A stretch of DNA of 64,000 bases from assembly GCA_040382055.1 (NCBI GenBank), contig JBEIGE010000018.1, positions 6,388 to 70,387 of the forward strand. Direction: 5' to 3'. The translations under genes and the position numbers were made by a program. Positions 1-9,123 of this stretch are shown in pieces (the stretch's first letter is position 1; each line of letters starts with the position of its first letter). The DNA comes from JBEIGE01 sp040382055 (lineage in GTDB: Bacteria; Pseudomonadota; Gammaproteobacteria; Burkholderiales; Burkholderiaceae_C). The notes under the pieces were generated by a model. That model was not told the DNA's origin, searched no databases, and was given only the letters and a program-made list of their open reading frames with translations.

Positions 1-1
1 A

Positions 2-2188
2 GACACCACCCACGCCTTGGAGCGTGCCCGCGCGTTTGCCGAACCCCTGCTGGCCGGTGAAACTCTCTACACCGGGGAGAACACCCTGGCCCATGCAGAC
101 GCTGTCTGCAATATCCTGAAAACGATAGGCGGTTCTGAAGCCATGCAGGCCGCAAGTTATCTGGTTTACGCCTGTGACCACCTGAACAAGCCTCACGAGG
201 TCATCCTCAAGGCTTTTGGCGAGAATTTTGCCGACCTGGCGCTGGAAACCACCAAGCTGGTGCGCGTACAGCAACAGGCGCGTGTAGCCCAACTGGCAGC
301 GGCACGTTCGGGCACCGCCGTGCCAATGGCGCAAACAGCCGTGGTTCAGACGGAGAACGTGCGCAAAATGCTGCTGGCCTTTTCCCGCGATTTGCGGGTG
401 GTCATGCTGCGCCTGGCCTCACGCCTGCAAACCTTGCGCTACTTTGCCGCCAGCAAGCTCGCTGTGCCACCCGGACTGGCCGCAGAGTCGATCCATGTTT
501 TTGCCCCTTTGGCCAACCGTCTGGGAATCTGGGAAATCAAGTGGGAAATGGAAGATTTGTCCTTCCGGTTTTTGCAGCCCGACACCTACCGCCAGATCGC
601 CAGTCTGTTGGATGAAAAACGTACCGAACGCGAGCTGTATGTGGCGCATTTGCGCGACCAGCTGAGTGACCAATTGCGCGATTTGGGCATCCAAGCGCAG
701 GTGCAGGGTCGGCCCAAACACATCTACAGCATCTTCAAGAAAATGCGCGGGAAGTCTTTGGACTTTGATCAGGTCTATGACATTCGGGCTTTGCGCATTG
801 TTGTTCAATCCGTTCCCGACTGTTATGCCGCGTTGAGCTGGGTGCATAGCCAGTTTGTACCGCTGACCGACGAGTTTGACGACTATATTGCCAAGCCCAA
901 AAGCAACGGCTACCAGTCCCTGCACACCATTGTGCGCAACACCGCTGGGCAAGCCATTGAAATCCAGATTCGCACACAGGCCATGCATGCTCACGCCGAG
1001 CATGGCGTAGCCGCCCACTGGGCCTACAAGGAGGCCGGCGCCAAAGGCTATTCAGGGGTGTCTGCCAGCGGCGACTATGACGCCAAGATTGCCGTGCTTC
1101 GCCAACTGCTGGCCTGGGAGCGGGATTTATCGGGTCAACCCGGCTCTGACCCTCACGCTTCGAAGGTGCAGGACGCAAGTGCCCAAACGGTGATGGATGA
1201 TCGCATCTATGTGCTGACCCCGGATGCAGCCATCATCGAGCTTCCCCGGGGCGCAACCACCATTGACTTTGCTTACAGCGTTCACACCAGCCTGGGGCAC
1301 CGCTGCCGGGGCGCGCGTGTGGACGGTGCCATGGTGCCACTCAATACCCCGCTCAAAAACGGTCAGACGGTAGAGGTGGTGGCCGCCAAAGAGGGGGGGC
1401 CCTCGCGTGACTGGCTCAACCCGGAACTGGGCTATTTGGTCAGCCACCGGGCCCGCACCAAGGTGCGCGCCTGGTTCAATGCCCTGGCGATGGACGAAAC
1501 GGTGGCCAAAGGCCGCGAAGCGGTTGAAAAACTGCTGCAGCGTGAGGGCAGAACCGCCATGAAACTGGTCGATCTGGCCAGCCAACTGGGCTTTAACTCG
1601 GCCGAAGCGCTGTTTGAAGTGGTGGGCAAAGACGAATTTTCCTTGCGCAACATCGAAATTCTGCTGCGACCACCCGAACCCGCTCAAGCCGATGATGAGC
1701 CCTTGCTCAAGAAAGCCCGTGAGCACGGTCATTTCGGCAAGGGCGGTGTACTGGTCGTGGGGCTGGACTCGTTGATGACGCAGTTGGCCAAATGCTGCAA
1801 GCCGGCACCCCCAGACCTGATCAGCGGTTTTGTCACCAAAGGCAAGGGCGTGAGCGTGCATAGGCTTGACTGTCCCAACCTGAGCAATATGGTCAAACGC
1901 AGTGGTGACCGTTTGATCGAGGTTCAGTGGGGCAGTGCCAATGGCAAAGAAGCCCCCGTTTATCCGGTGGATGTAACGGTTCAAGCCAATGACCGCCAGG
2001 GGCTGTTACGCGATATTTCCGAGGTGTTTACCAAAGAAAAAATGAATGTCATCGAAGTTCAAACCCAATCTGTCAAGGGCACGGCGTGGATGACCTTTAC
2101 GGTGGAGGTCAGTGAGTCCGGGCGGCTGAACAAGGTGCTGGGCTTGGTGTCGGACTTGCGTGGTGTGGTTTCTGCCCGACGCCGCTAA
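2..2188 (+). CDS. relA: RelA-type (p)ppGpp synthetase, 5' end cut by window edge
   Basis: Makes the stringent-response alarmone (p)ppGpp from ATP and GTP/GDP. The reading frame is open from the first full codon at position 2. The first in-frame start-like codon (TTG at 17) is probably internal, so the true start lies outside the window; 728 residues are visible. Order of domains: HD-type hydrolase region (to about nt 300), RelA_SpoT synthetase (GRPKHIYSI around nt 709 onward), TGS (about nt 1200-1390), a zinc-finger-like Cys-Cys segment (near nt 1793), C-terminal ACT. Two features point to a monofunctional RelA: the HD motif is degenerate (YACDHL in place of HDxxED), and the synthetase carries the acidic EFDD (nt 872-883), the EXDD signature of RelA rather than the RXKD of bifunctional SpoT. 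It converges on the bciA-like gene, 24 bp away. Confidence 0.95.
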   Translation, partial: DTTHALERARAFAEPLLAGETLYTGENTLAHADAVCNILKTIGGSEAMQAASYLVYACDHLNKPHEVILKAFGENFADLALETTKLVRVQQQARVAQLAAARSGTAVPMAQTAVVQTENVRKMLLAFSRDLRVVMLRLASRLQTLRYFAASKLAVPPGLAAESIHVFAPLANRLGIWEIKWEMEDLSFRFLQPDTYRQIASLLDEKRTERELYVAHLRDQLSDQLRDLGIQAQVQGRPKHIYSIFKKMRGKSLDFDQVYDIRALRIVVQSVPDCYAALSWVHSQFVPLTDEFDDYIAKPKSNGYQSLHTIVRNTAGQAIEIQIRTQAMHAHAEHGVAAHWAYKEAGAKGYSGVSASGDYDAKIAVLRQLLAWERDLSGQPGSDPHASKVQDASAQTVMDDRIYVLTPDAAIIELPRGATTIDFAYSVHTSLGHRCRGARVDGAMVPLNTPLKNGQTVEVVAAKEGGPSRDWLNPELGYLVSHRARTKVRAWFNALAMDETVAKGREAVEKLLQREGRTAMKLVDLASQLGFNSAEALFEVVGKDEFSLRNIEILLRPPEPAQADDEPLLKKAREHGHFGKGGVLVVGLDSLMTQLAKCCKPAPPDLISGFVTKGKGVSVHRLDCPNLSNMVKRSGDRLIEVQWGSANGKEAPVYPVDVTVQANDRQGLLRDISEVFTKEKMNVIEVQTQSVKGTAWMTFTVEVSESGRLNKVLGLVSDLRGVVSARRR

Positions 2189-2212
2189 TGTTTGCTGCTT
2201 TGCGGCCTGGGC

Positions 2213-3220
2213 CTAGAAAACCGCGTGATCGCCACGATCAACCCGGGCTTCGCCCTTGACCAGTTTTCCATAAAAATCAAACAGCGTTTCGCTGCCACTG
2301 CTGGGGGTGGCTTCGGCGTCGTATTGACCGGTTGTGGTGTTGAACACCAGCATGGACTCCGTGGCGTAGTAGCGGCCGATCCGTGCCAGTTCAGCTTTTT
2401 CGGCCAGCTTGGGTACAACTTTTCCCAGGCTAGAAAGCACGCGAATGATCACGTCCAGCAAAGCCACAGGCACTTTTTTGAAGTGTGGGGTGCGACCCAG
2501 CAGGGCAAACAGCGCTTCGCCTTGCTGGCGCGGGGTGATGGCCGGGCCGGGGCCGCCAATGGGCAAAATGCGGTTGTGCCGTTCAGGGGTATCCAGACAG
2601 CCCGCCAGATAGTCGCCCAGATCCTCATCGCTGATGGGTTTGCAGGCGGTCAGTGTGCCGTCGCCGAAGATCAAAAACGGCTTTCCCTTATTTACCCGTT
2701 CAATCTGCCCTGACAAGGACTTGAAAAACGCAGTTGCCCGCACGATGGAATAGGTCAGGCCCGATTCAACCAGCGTCTTCTCGAAAGCCAGCTTGGCATG
2801 CTGAAAAGCCAGCAGGGGTTTTTGCACGCAGATGGCTGACAGAAGCACCACGTGGGAAACGCCAGCCTGCTGTGCGGCATGAAGTGCGTTGACATGCGCC
2901 TGGTGGTCAATAGCCCAGGCATCTTTGGGCGTTCCGGTGCGTGAAGCCATGCAGGACACCAGGACATCGAAATGTTCGCCACGGAAACCATCCCTTGCCA
3001 GTGATTGCGGGTCGGTCACGTGGCCGTGCCGAACGCTAACACTGCCAAACATATTGAAATCGTCCTGCGCCTGGGAAACGCCGCCGGTTTCAGAACGTGG
3101 TCTGACAAAACACACCACCTCATGTCCGCACCTGATCAACGCACGAACGGTGGCACGCCCGATGGTGCCGGTGGCACCGAGAACAAACACGCGTTGGGCA
3201 GCGGTGTTGGGGCGGGTCAA
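2213..3220 (-). CDS. bciA: Divinyl (proto)chlorophyllide a 8-vinyl reductase, BciA/DVR type
   Basis: Predicted NADPH-dependent reduction of the 8-vinyl group to ethyl during (bacterio)chlorophyll synthesis. The 335-residue protein is an atypical short-chain dehydrogenase. It has an N-terminal nucleotide-binding motif GATGTIG (residues 15-21) and blocks that I recall as shared with plant DVR: VVLLSAICVQKPLLAF, TYSIVRATAFFKSL, GDGTLTACKPISDEDL and a C-terminal IGRYYATESML. The start ATG overlaps the stop of the HerA-like ATPase gene by 4 bp (ATGA), so the two are probably co-transcribed and coupled. No other photosynthesis gene lies in the window. A general NmrA-like oxidoreductase is the alternative, but the matched blocks are specific. 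Confidence 0.85.
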   Translation of the reverse strand: MTRPNTAAQRVFVLGATGTIGRATVRALIRCGHEVVCFVRPRSETGGVSQAQDDFNMFGSVSVRHGHVTDPQSLARDGFRGEHFDVLVSCMASRTGTPKDAWAIDHQAHVNALHAAQQAGVSHVVLLSAICVQKPLLAFQHAKLAFEKTLVESGLTYSIVRATAFFKSLSGQIERVNKGKPFLIFGDGTLTACKPISDEDLGDYLAGCLDTPERHNRILPIGGPGPAITPRQQGEALFALLGRTPHFKKVPVALLDVIIRVLSSLGKVVPKLAEKAELARIGRYYATESMLVFNTTTGQYDAEATPSSGSETLFDFYGKLVKGEARVDRGDHAVF

Positions 3221-4737
3221 CGCCGTTTCCCACCCATGAGGCTACCCAGAACACCTCGAATGATCTCCCGGCCCACCGCTGAGCCAATGCTGCGAACGGC
3301 CGATTTGGCCATGCTTTGGGCCAAGCCATCATGTTTGGCACCACGGGGGCCGGTGGTGCCAAACAGCACATCATTTAACCCGCCCAGCAAGCCACCGGAA
3401 GCCGTTGGCTCAGCGTTTGTGCCCGCTTGGCCGCTGCCGATTCCTCCTTTGGCAACTGCCTGGGTACGTCCTTGAATTTTTTCGTAGGCAGATTCGCGGT
3501 CTACCGCTGTTTCGTAGACACCGGCCACCAATGAGTTGCTCATCAGGCTCTGGCGTTGGGCTGCAGTAATGGGCCCGATCTGGCTGCCGGGCGGCATGAC
3601 ATACACCCGCTCGGTCTCGCAGGGCCGGCCCTTTTCGTCGAGCATGCTCACCAAGGCCTCGCCCACTGCCAGTTCGGTGATGGCTACTTCGATATTCAGG
3701 CCCGCTTTTTGGCGCATGGTTTGGGCCGTGGCTTTGACGGCCTTCTGGTCGCGGGGTGTGAAGGCGCGCAAGGCATGCTGAACCCGGTTGCCCAACTGTG
3801 CCAGCACCGAGTCAGGAATATCCAGCGGGTTTTGGGTCACAAAATAAACCCCTACGCCTTTGGAGCGCACCAAGCGCACGACAAGTTCAATTCGCTCCAC
3901 CAGAACCTTGGGAGCTTCGTTGAACAGCAGGTGTGCCTCGTCGAAGAAAAACACCAGCTTGGGCTTGTCCAGATCCCCCACTTCGGGCAATTGTTCGAAC
4001 AATTCGGACAGCATCCAAAGCAGAAAAGTGGCGTACAAACGCGGTGAATTCATCAGTTTGTCAGCAGCAAGAATATTGACCAGGCCCAGGCCAGTCGCAT
4101 CGGTCTGCATGAAGTCGCTGATATTGAGCATGGGTTCGCCAAAGAAGCGGGTACCGCCCTGAGTCTCAATCTGCATCAGGCCACGCTGGATAGCGCCAAT
4201 GCTGGCCACACTGACATTGCCGTACTGCGTGGTGAAGTCTCTGGCGTTATCGCCCACATACTGCAGCATGGCGCGCAGGTCTTTGAGGTCGAGCAGCAGC
4301 AGACTGTTGTCGTCGGCAATTTTGAAAATCAGGTTCAAAACACCTGCCTGGGTGTCGTTGAGATTGAGCATACGGGCCAGCAACAGGGGGCCCAAATCGC
4401 TCACGGTGGCGCGAACCGGGTGGCCCTGTTCTCCAAAGACATCCCAAAGCGTCACGGGAATGGCAATGGGCTCGGGCAAAGCAAGGCCCCGGCTGTTGAG
4501 TACCGCAGCCATTTTTTCGCCAATTTTTCCGGCCTGGGAGATGCCGGTGAGATCCCCCTTGATGTCGGCCATGAAAACCGGGACCCCAATTTTGGAAAAC
4601 CCTTCAGCCAGGGTTTGCAGGGTAATGGTTTTACCTGTTCCGGTGGCACCGGTAATCAGACCGTGGCGGTTAGCTTTGTCGGGCAACAGCATGCATTCGG
4701 TCTGTTTGTGTTGTGCAACAAGGATAGGGGTGGCCAT
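3217..4737 (-). CDS. HerA-like P-loop ATPase, YjgR/DUF853 family
   Basis: 506-residue P-loop ATPase of the YjgR (DUF853) family, related to the HerA/FtsK motor ATPases; its cellular role is not established. Walker A is GATGTGKT (residues 30-37), followed by the family's DIKGDLTG segment. A Walker B-like LVFFFDEAHLLF lies near residue 266, and a VTQNPLDIPDSVLAQLGNR segment follows. The C-terminus is glycine-rich (GGLLGGLNDVLFG) and may be flexible. The family is usually about 500 residues, so this copy looks full length. It is divergent from yebC across a 57-bp gap and overlaps the bciA-like gene downstream by 4 bp. I see nothing that links it functionally to pigment synthesis. Confidence 0.85.
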   Translation of the reverse strand: MATPILVAQHKQTECMLLPDKANRHGLITGATGTGKTITLQTLAEGFSKIGVPVFMADIKGDLTGISQAGKIGEKMAAVLNSRGLALPEPIAIPVTLWDVFGEQGHPVRATVSDLGPLLLARMLNLNDTQAGVLNLIFKIADDNSLLLLDLKDLRAMLQYVGDNARDFTTQYGNVSVASIGAIQRGLMQIETQGGTRFFGEPMLNISDFMQTDATGLGLVNILAADKLMNSPRLYATFLLWMLSELFEQLPEVGDLDKPKLVFFFDEAHLLFNEAPKVLVERIELVVRLVRSKGVGVYFVTQNPLDIPDSVLAQLGNRVQHALRAFTPRDQKAVKATAQTMRQKAGLNIEVAITELAVGEALVSMLDEKGRPCETERVYVMPPGSQIGPITAAQRQSLMSNSLVAGVYETAVDRESAYEKIQGRTQAVAKGGIGSGQAGTNAEPTASGGLLGGLNDVLFGTTGPRGAKHDGLAQSMAKSAVRSIGSAVGREIIRGVLGSLMGGKRR

Positions 4738-4794
4738 GGGAGTCTCAAAAAGTACAATCGTGTCGATAGATTAACGAAATTTTAAGGACTATGC

Positions 4795-5514
4795 GTGGCG
4801 GGACACAGTAAATGGGCCAATATTCAGCACCGCAAAGGCCGGCAGGATGAAAAGCGCCAGCGGGTTTGGACCCGTGTTAGCCGGGAAATCATGGTGGCGG
4901 CCCGCCTGAGTGGCGGAGACCCGGGCGTCAACCCTCGGTTGCGACTGGCCATGGAAAAGGCCAAAGCTGCCAATATGCCGCTTAAGAACGTCAATTACGC
5001 CATAGCCAAAGGCACCGACACCGTCGAAGGCAAGGTGTACGAAGAAATTCGCTACGAGGGCTACGGCATTGGCGGCGCAGCGATTCTGGTTGACACCATG
5101 ACCGACAATAAGGTTCGCACGGTTGCCGAGGTGCGGCATGCGTTTAGCAAACATGGCGGCAATATGGGAACCGAGGGCTCGGTGGCTTTTCAGTTCAAGC
5201 ATTGCGGCCAGCTGGTGTTTGCGCCGGGAACCGATGAAAACAAGGTGATGGAAGTTGCGCTCGATTCCGGTGCAGACGATGTGATCGTCGACGAAGAGGG
5301 TGCTATTGAAGTGTTGACTACCTACGCTGGTTACGAGGGTGTCAAAAATGCGCTGGTTGCAGCAGGTCTGGAGCCTGAGGTAGCCGAGGTCACCATGCGG
5401 CCAGGAAACACCATAGAGCTTGAGGGCGATGAGGCGGTTCGAATGCAAAAATTGATTGATATTCTTGAAGACCTGGACGACGTGCAGGCTGTTCACCACA
5501 ACGCCAGCCTATGA
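4795..5514 (+). CDS. yebC: YebC/PmpR family protein
   Basis: 239-residue YebC-family protein. The family is described as DNA-binding regulators and, more recently, as ribosome-associated factors that help translate proline-rich stretches. The N-terminus MAGHSKWANIQHRKGRQD is the family hallmark and fixes the start at GTG 4795; the ATG four bases upstream is in another frame. An AAGGA ribosome-binding site ends about 8 bases before the GTG. The acidic C-terminus ends in a LEDLDDVQAVHHNA-like segment typical of the family. The stop overlaps the purD start (ATGA), giving translational coupling. Confidence 0.93.
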   Translation: MAGHSKWANIQHRKGRQDEKRQRVWTRVSREIMVAARLSGGDPGVNPRLRLAMEKAKAANMPLKNVNYAIAKGTDTVEGKVYEEIRYEGYGIGGAAILVDTMTDNKVRTVAEVRHAFSKHGGNMGTEGSVAFQFKHCGQLVFAPGTDENKVMEVALDSGADDVIVDEEGAIEVLTTYAGYEGVKNALVAAGLEPEVAEVTMRPGNTIELEGDEAVRMQKLIDILEDLDDVQAVHHNASL

Positions 5515-6818
5515 AGATTCTTGTCATTGGTGGCGGCGGCCGCGAGCACGCGCTGGCCTGGAAACTGGCCCAGTCAGACAAGGTGCAGATGGTTTATGTT
5601 GCGCCCGGTAACGGCGGCACCGCTCGCGACAACCGCTTAAAAAACATCAACATCACGGATATCCAGGATTTGCGGGCTTGGGCTACTTCGGAAAACATAG
5701 CGCTAACGGTGGTTGGCCCCGAGGCGCCTTTGTCCGCCGGGGTGGTCGATGAGTTTCGCGCGCACGGTTTGCGGGTGTTCGGGCCCACGCGTGCCGCCGC
5801 TCAGTTGGAGAGTTCCAAGGCGTTTTCCAAGTCCTTCATGCAACGCCATGGCATTCCTACTGCCGCCTATGACACCTTCACCGACCCCGTATTGGCGCAT
5901 GCCTATATAGACAAAATGGGCGCACCCATTGTGGTCAAGGCCGATGGCCTTGCCGCGGGTAAAGGCGTGGTGGTGGCCCTTACGGCCGCTCAGGCCCATG
6001 AAGCGGTTGATTTCATGTTGCTCGACAATGCTTTGGGCGTGGTGCACAACGCAAGCGAAGATGGCCAGATCAGGCCCCGGGTGGTCATAGAGGAGTTTCT
6101 GGCCGGTGAAGAAGCCAGCTTCATTGTGCTGTGCGATGGTAAACATGTGGTGCCGCTGGCCACCAGCCAGGACCACAAGCGCCTGCTCGATGGCGACCTG
6201 GGTCCAAACACTGGCGGTATGGGGGCCTATTCACCGGCACCTGTGGTCACACCAACGGTACATGCCCGCGTCATGCGGGAAATCATTTTGCCCACGATCA
6301 AAGGCATGGAAAAGGACGGCTTACCGTACACCGGTTTTTTATACGCGGGTCTGATGATTGACGCCCAAGGGCACCCCAAAACGCTGGAGTTCAACTGCCG
6401 CATGGGCGACCCCGAGACCCAGCCTATCATGATGCGGCTTAAAACCGATCTGGTGGACGTGCTGATGGCTGCAACTGAGCCTGCAAGCCAAGGCCAGTTG
6501 GAGCAGATCGAGCTGGACTGGGACCGGCGTACGGCTCTGGGTTTTGTGATGGCTGCCCATGGCTACCCCATGCATCCGCGTCAGGGTGATGTCATCAGCG
6601 GCCTGCCCAAGGATGCAGCAGATGCAGTGACTTTTCATGCCGGAACTGCCCTGAGAGACGGTCATGTGGTCGTGACGGGTGGGCGGGTGTTGTGCGTGAC
6701 GGCGCTGGCGGACAGCCCGCGACAGGCCCAACACCGTGCCTACGACTTTGGCCAGGGTATTTCATTTAATGGAATGCAAATGCGCGCGGACATTGGTTAT
6801 CGTGCTATCAAAAATTAA
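5511..6818 (+). CDS. purD: Phosphoribosylamine-glycine ligase (GAR synthetase)
   Basis: Second step of de novo purine synthesis: joins glycine to 5-phosphoribosylamine at the cost of ATP. The 435-residue protein begins ILVIGGGGREHALAW, the GARS N-domain. It continues with the ATP-grasp domain (VVKADGLAAGKGVVVA near residue 142; NTGGMGAYSPAP near 233) and ends the grasp with FNCRMGDPETQ near residue 286, which holds metal and ATP ligands. The length is normal for PurD. It overlaps yebC by 4 bp and lies 12 bp before hemF, so it is inside the packed yebC-to-rng run. Confidence 0.97.
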   Translation: MKILVIGGGGREHALAWKLAQSDKVQMVYVAPGNGGTARDNRLKNINITDIQDLRAWATSENIALTVVGPEAPLSAGVVDEFRAHGLRVFGPTRAAAQLESSKAFSKSFMQRHGIPTAAYDTFTDPVLAHAYIDKMGAPIVVKADGLAAGKGVVVALTAAQAHEAVDFMLLDNALGVVHNASEDGQIRPRVVIEEFLAGEEASFIVLCDGKHVVPLATSQDHKRLLDGDLGPNTGGMGAYSPAPVVTPTVHARVMREIILPTIKGMEKDGLPYTGFLYAGLMIDAQGHPKTLEFNCRMGDPETQPIMMRLKTDLVDVLMAATEPASQGQLEQIELDWDRRTALGFVMAAHGYPMHPRQGDVISGLPKDAADAVTFHAGTALRDGHVVVTGGRVLCVTALADSPRQAQHRAYDFGQGISFNGMQMRADIGYRAIKN

Positions 6819-6830
6819 TTTCACCACGTC

Positions 6831-7757
6831 ATGACTGTTCAAGAAAACTCCAAGGTGTTGCCGGTTCGCCGTTACCTGCTGGATCTGCAAGATCGCATCA
6901 CGTCGGCCATTTCCGACATTGACGGCGGCACTTTTTTGGCCGACGCCTGGGAAAAACCAGCCGGCGAACAATTGCAGGGCAACGGCTTGACCAAGATTTT
7001 GGAAGGTGGCCCCATTTTTGAGCGTGCAGGCTGCGGCTTCTCGCACGTTACCGGGCCCAAACTTCCCCCATCGGCCACGCAGCACCGGCCTGAACTTGCT
7101 GGCGCTCCGTTTGAGGCCATGGGTGTTTCACTGGTATTTCATCCACGAAACCCCTATGTCCCCACCGTGCACATGAACGTGCGCATGCTTGCCGCCAAAG
7201 GAGCTGACAACCAGGAGGTCTGCTGGTTTGGCGGCGGTATGGATCTCACGCCCTATTACGGATTTGAAGAGGACGCGGTGCATTTCCATGCCACCTGCAG
7301 CGAAGCACTTTTGCCTTTTGGCGCCGATAAATACCCGCGCTTTAAAACCTGGTGTGACGAGTACTTTTATCTTAAGCACCGGTCTGAGCAGCGCGGCGTT
7401 GGCGGCGTGTTTTTTGATGACTTTTCTGAGTTGGGTTTTGAAGGCAGTTTTGCCATGATGCAGGGCGTCGGCAACGCTTTTCTCGAAGCGTATGTGCCGA
7501 TTGTCAAAAAGCGTATGACGATGGTCAGTACCGAGCGCGAACGAGCTTTTCAGCTTTATCGTCGCGGTCGCTATGTCGAGTTCAATCTGGTCTGGGACAG
7601 GGGCACCCACTTTGGCCTGCAGTCTGGCGGTCGATCAGAGTCCATCTTGTTGTCCATGCCGCCGCTTGTCAGCTGGTCTTATCAGCACAAGCCTGAGCCT
7701 GGTTCCCCTGAACACAAACTTTACAGCGACTTTCTGGTGCGACGGGACTGGCTTTGA
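6831..7757 (+). CDS. hemF: Oxygen-dependent coproporphyrinogen III oxidase
   Basis: Aerobic decarboxylation of coproporphyrinogen III to protoporphyrinogen IX, needed for haem and also for bacteriochlorophyll. 308 residues, a typical HemF length. Visible family motifs: FERAGCGFSHV near residue 63, HMNVRML near 114, the GGGMDLTPYYGF loop near 136, FDDFSELGF near 200, and YVEFNLVWDRGTHFGLQSGGR near 247. The last four codons overlap the nadD start. The oxygen-dependent enzyme suggests aerobic or microaerobic tetrapyrrole synthesis; an anaerobic hemN could exist elsewhere. Confidence 0.97.
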   Translation: MTVQENSKVLPVRRYLLDLQDRITSAISDIDGGTFLADAWEKPAGEQLQGNGLTKILEGGPIFERAGCGFSHVTGPKLPPSATQHRPELAGAPFEAMGVSLVFHPRNPYVPTVHMNVRMLAAKGADNQEVCWFGGGMDLTPYYGFEEDAVHFHATCSEALLPFGADKYPRFKTWCDEYFYLKHRSEQRGVGGVFFDDFSELGFEGSFAMMQGVGNAFLEAYVPIVKKRMTMVSTERERAFQLYRRGRYVEFNLVWDRGTHFGLQSGGRSESILLSMPPLVSWSYQHKPEPGSPEHKLYSDFLVRRDWL

Positions 7758-8377
7758 TGCCCGGCACGATGGGTATAGCTGTCAAACGTATTGGCGTTTT
7801 TGGCGGCGCCTTTGACCCGCCTCACCTGGCGCACCGCGCGTTGACCGAGGTTGCGTTGCACCAGCTCAAGCTGGATGAACTCCGGGTGTTGCCCACAGGC
7901 CAAGCCTGGCACAAAGAGCGCCCCCTGACATCGGCCGTCCACCGCCTGGCCATGGTTGAATTGGCCATGGCGGGTTTGCCCGGTGTGGTGGTCGATGACC
8001 GGGAAGTCCGCCGTGAGGGTCCGTCCTACACCTTGGACACTTTGCGGGAGCTTCAAACAGAAAATCCGAGCGCTGAGTTTTTTCTGGTCATGGGCAAAGA
8101 TCAGGCAGATGTTCTCAATACCTGGAGCCAGTGGCGGTCGATTCTTGATATTGCTACAATTTGCGTAGCTGATCGTGATGGATTGACAGGGCTTAAGACC
8201 CAGTTTGTTCCACCACCCGATCTTGAAAACCGCTTTTCCAAGCTCCATATGCCTACGATGGACATCAGCGCAACAGGTATACGCTACCGTGTCGCTATTC
8301 ACCAAGGCATTGCGCCGCTGGTCAGTCCCGATGTTGCAAGTTATATTGAAGCGCATCACCTCTACTCAACCACCTAA
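7754..8377 (+). CDS. nadD: Nicotinate-nucleotide adenylyltransferase
   Basis: Adenylates nicotinate mononucleotide to deamido-NAD in NAD synthesis. 207 residues. The nucleotidyltransferase signature GGAFDPPHLAHR lies near residues 16-27 (the usual GxFDPxHxGH, with Ala in place of the last Gly). The C-terminal DISATGIRYRV near residue 173 corresponds to the ISSTxIR motif. Start ATG 7754 overlaps the hemF stop (ATGA); an in-frame ATG at 7769 is an alternative that would remove five residues. The neighbour rsfS downstream is the usual nadD partner. Confidence 0.95.
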   Translation: MMPGTMGIAVKRIGVFGGAFDPPHLAHRALTEVALHQLKLDELRVLPTGQAWHKERPLTSAVHRLAMVELAMAGLPGVVVDDREVRREGPSYTLDTLRELQTENPSAEFFLVMGKDQADVLNTWSQWRSILDIATICVADRDGLTGLKTQFVPPPDLENRFSKLHMPTMDISATGIRYRVAIHQGIAPLVSPDVASYIEAHHLYSTT

Positions 8378-8388
8378 ATGCCCACCTG

Positions 8389-9117
8389 ATGATGACTGAA
8401 ACCGCCGCTAAAAAAGACACCCAAAAACTCCAACGTGCCATTGTGGATGGCCTGGAAGACGTGAAGGCGCAAGCGATTGAGGTGTACAACACGGAGCATC
8501 TCACCGCCTTGTTTGAACGCGTCATCATTGCCTCAGGCGCGTCAAACCGGCAAACCAAGGCTCTGGCGGCCAGTGTGCGCGATGCTGTCCGTGAGGCCGG
8601 CTTCTCCAAACCCCGCATTGAGGGTGAAGAAAACGGGGAGTGGATTATTGTGGACTGTGGCCAGGCCGTGGTGCACATCATGCAGCCCAATATCCGCCAG
8701 TATTACCACCTGGAAGACCTGTGGGGCGATAAGCCCGTCAGACTCAAGTTCGGTACCGATAAACCATCGCGTGTAACCACAGGCGAGATTGAAAAATCTT
8801 CCGCTAAAGCCACCCAGGCAACGCCCCCCCTGACCAGTCTGAAACGGTCGAATGCGGCTAAAAAGGGTGTTGCGCAGGCCTTTCCATCCAAGGCGCAGAT
8901 CAAAAAAGACGCTGAAAAATTAGCCGCGTCCAAGGCACCTGCCAAGAAGGCACCGGCCAGGAAATCAGCCGCTACAACATCGTCACCAGCCCCGTCGAAG
9001 ATGGTCAAGGTTGAACCCAAGAAGACTGTTGCCAAAAAGGCGGTGGCTAAAAAGTCCCCCGTCAGGTCGGTTGCCAAGCCAGCTGGCAAAAAGCCTGTGG
9101 CCCGCAAGGCCAAGTAG
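8389..9117 (+). CDS. rsfS: Ribosome silencing factor RsfS with long basic C-terminal tail
   Basis: RsfS binds ribosomal protein uL14 and blocks joining of the ribosomal subunits under starvation. The family domain occupies about residues 8-115 (VHIMQPNIRQYYHLEDLWGD near residues 87-106). Most bacterial RsfS proteins end there, at about 105-130 residues. This one continues for about 125 more residues with lysine-, alanine- and proline-rich repeats (KKAPARK, KKAVAKKSP, GKKPVARKAK), resembling histone H1-like tails and the SWIB protein at 35.5 kb. The tail is probably disordered and may bind RNA; that part is inference. Placed between nadD and rlmH, the common order. Confidence 0.93.
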   Translation: MMTETAAKKDTQKLQRAIVDGLEDVKAQAIEVYNTEHLTALFERVIIASGASNRQTKALAASVRDAVREAGFSKPRIEGEENGEWIIVDCGQAVVHIMQPNIRQYYHLEDLWGDKPVRLKFGTDKPSRVTTGEIEKSSAKATQATPPLTSLKRSNAAKKGVAQAFPSKAQIKKDAEKLAASKAPAKKAPARKSAATTSSPAPSKMVKVEPKKTVAKKAVAKKSPVRSVAKPAGKKPVARKAK

Positions 9118-9123
9118 TCAACC

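Noticed and set aside
419..1984. Long open frames on the minus strand opposite relA (up to 285 codons)
   Set aside because: They mirror the codon bias of relA, lack ribosome-binding sites and show no family features.
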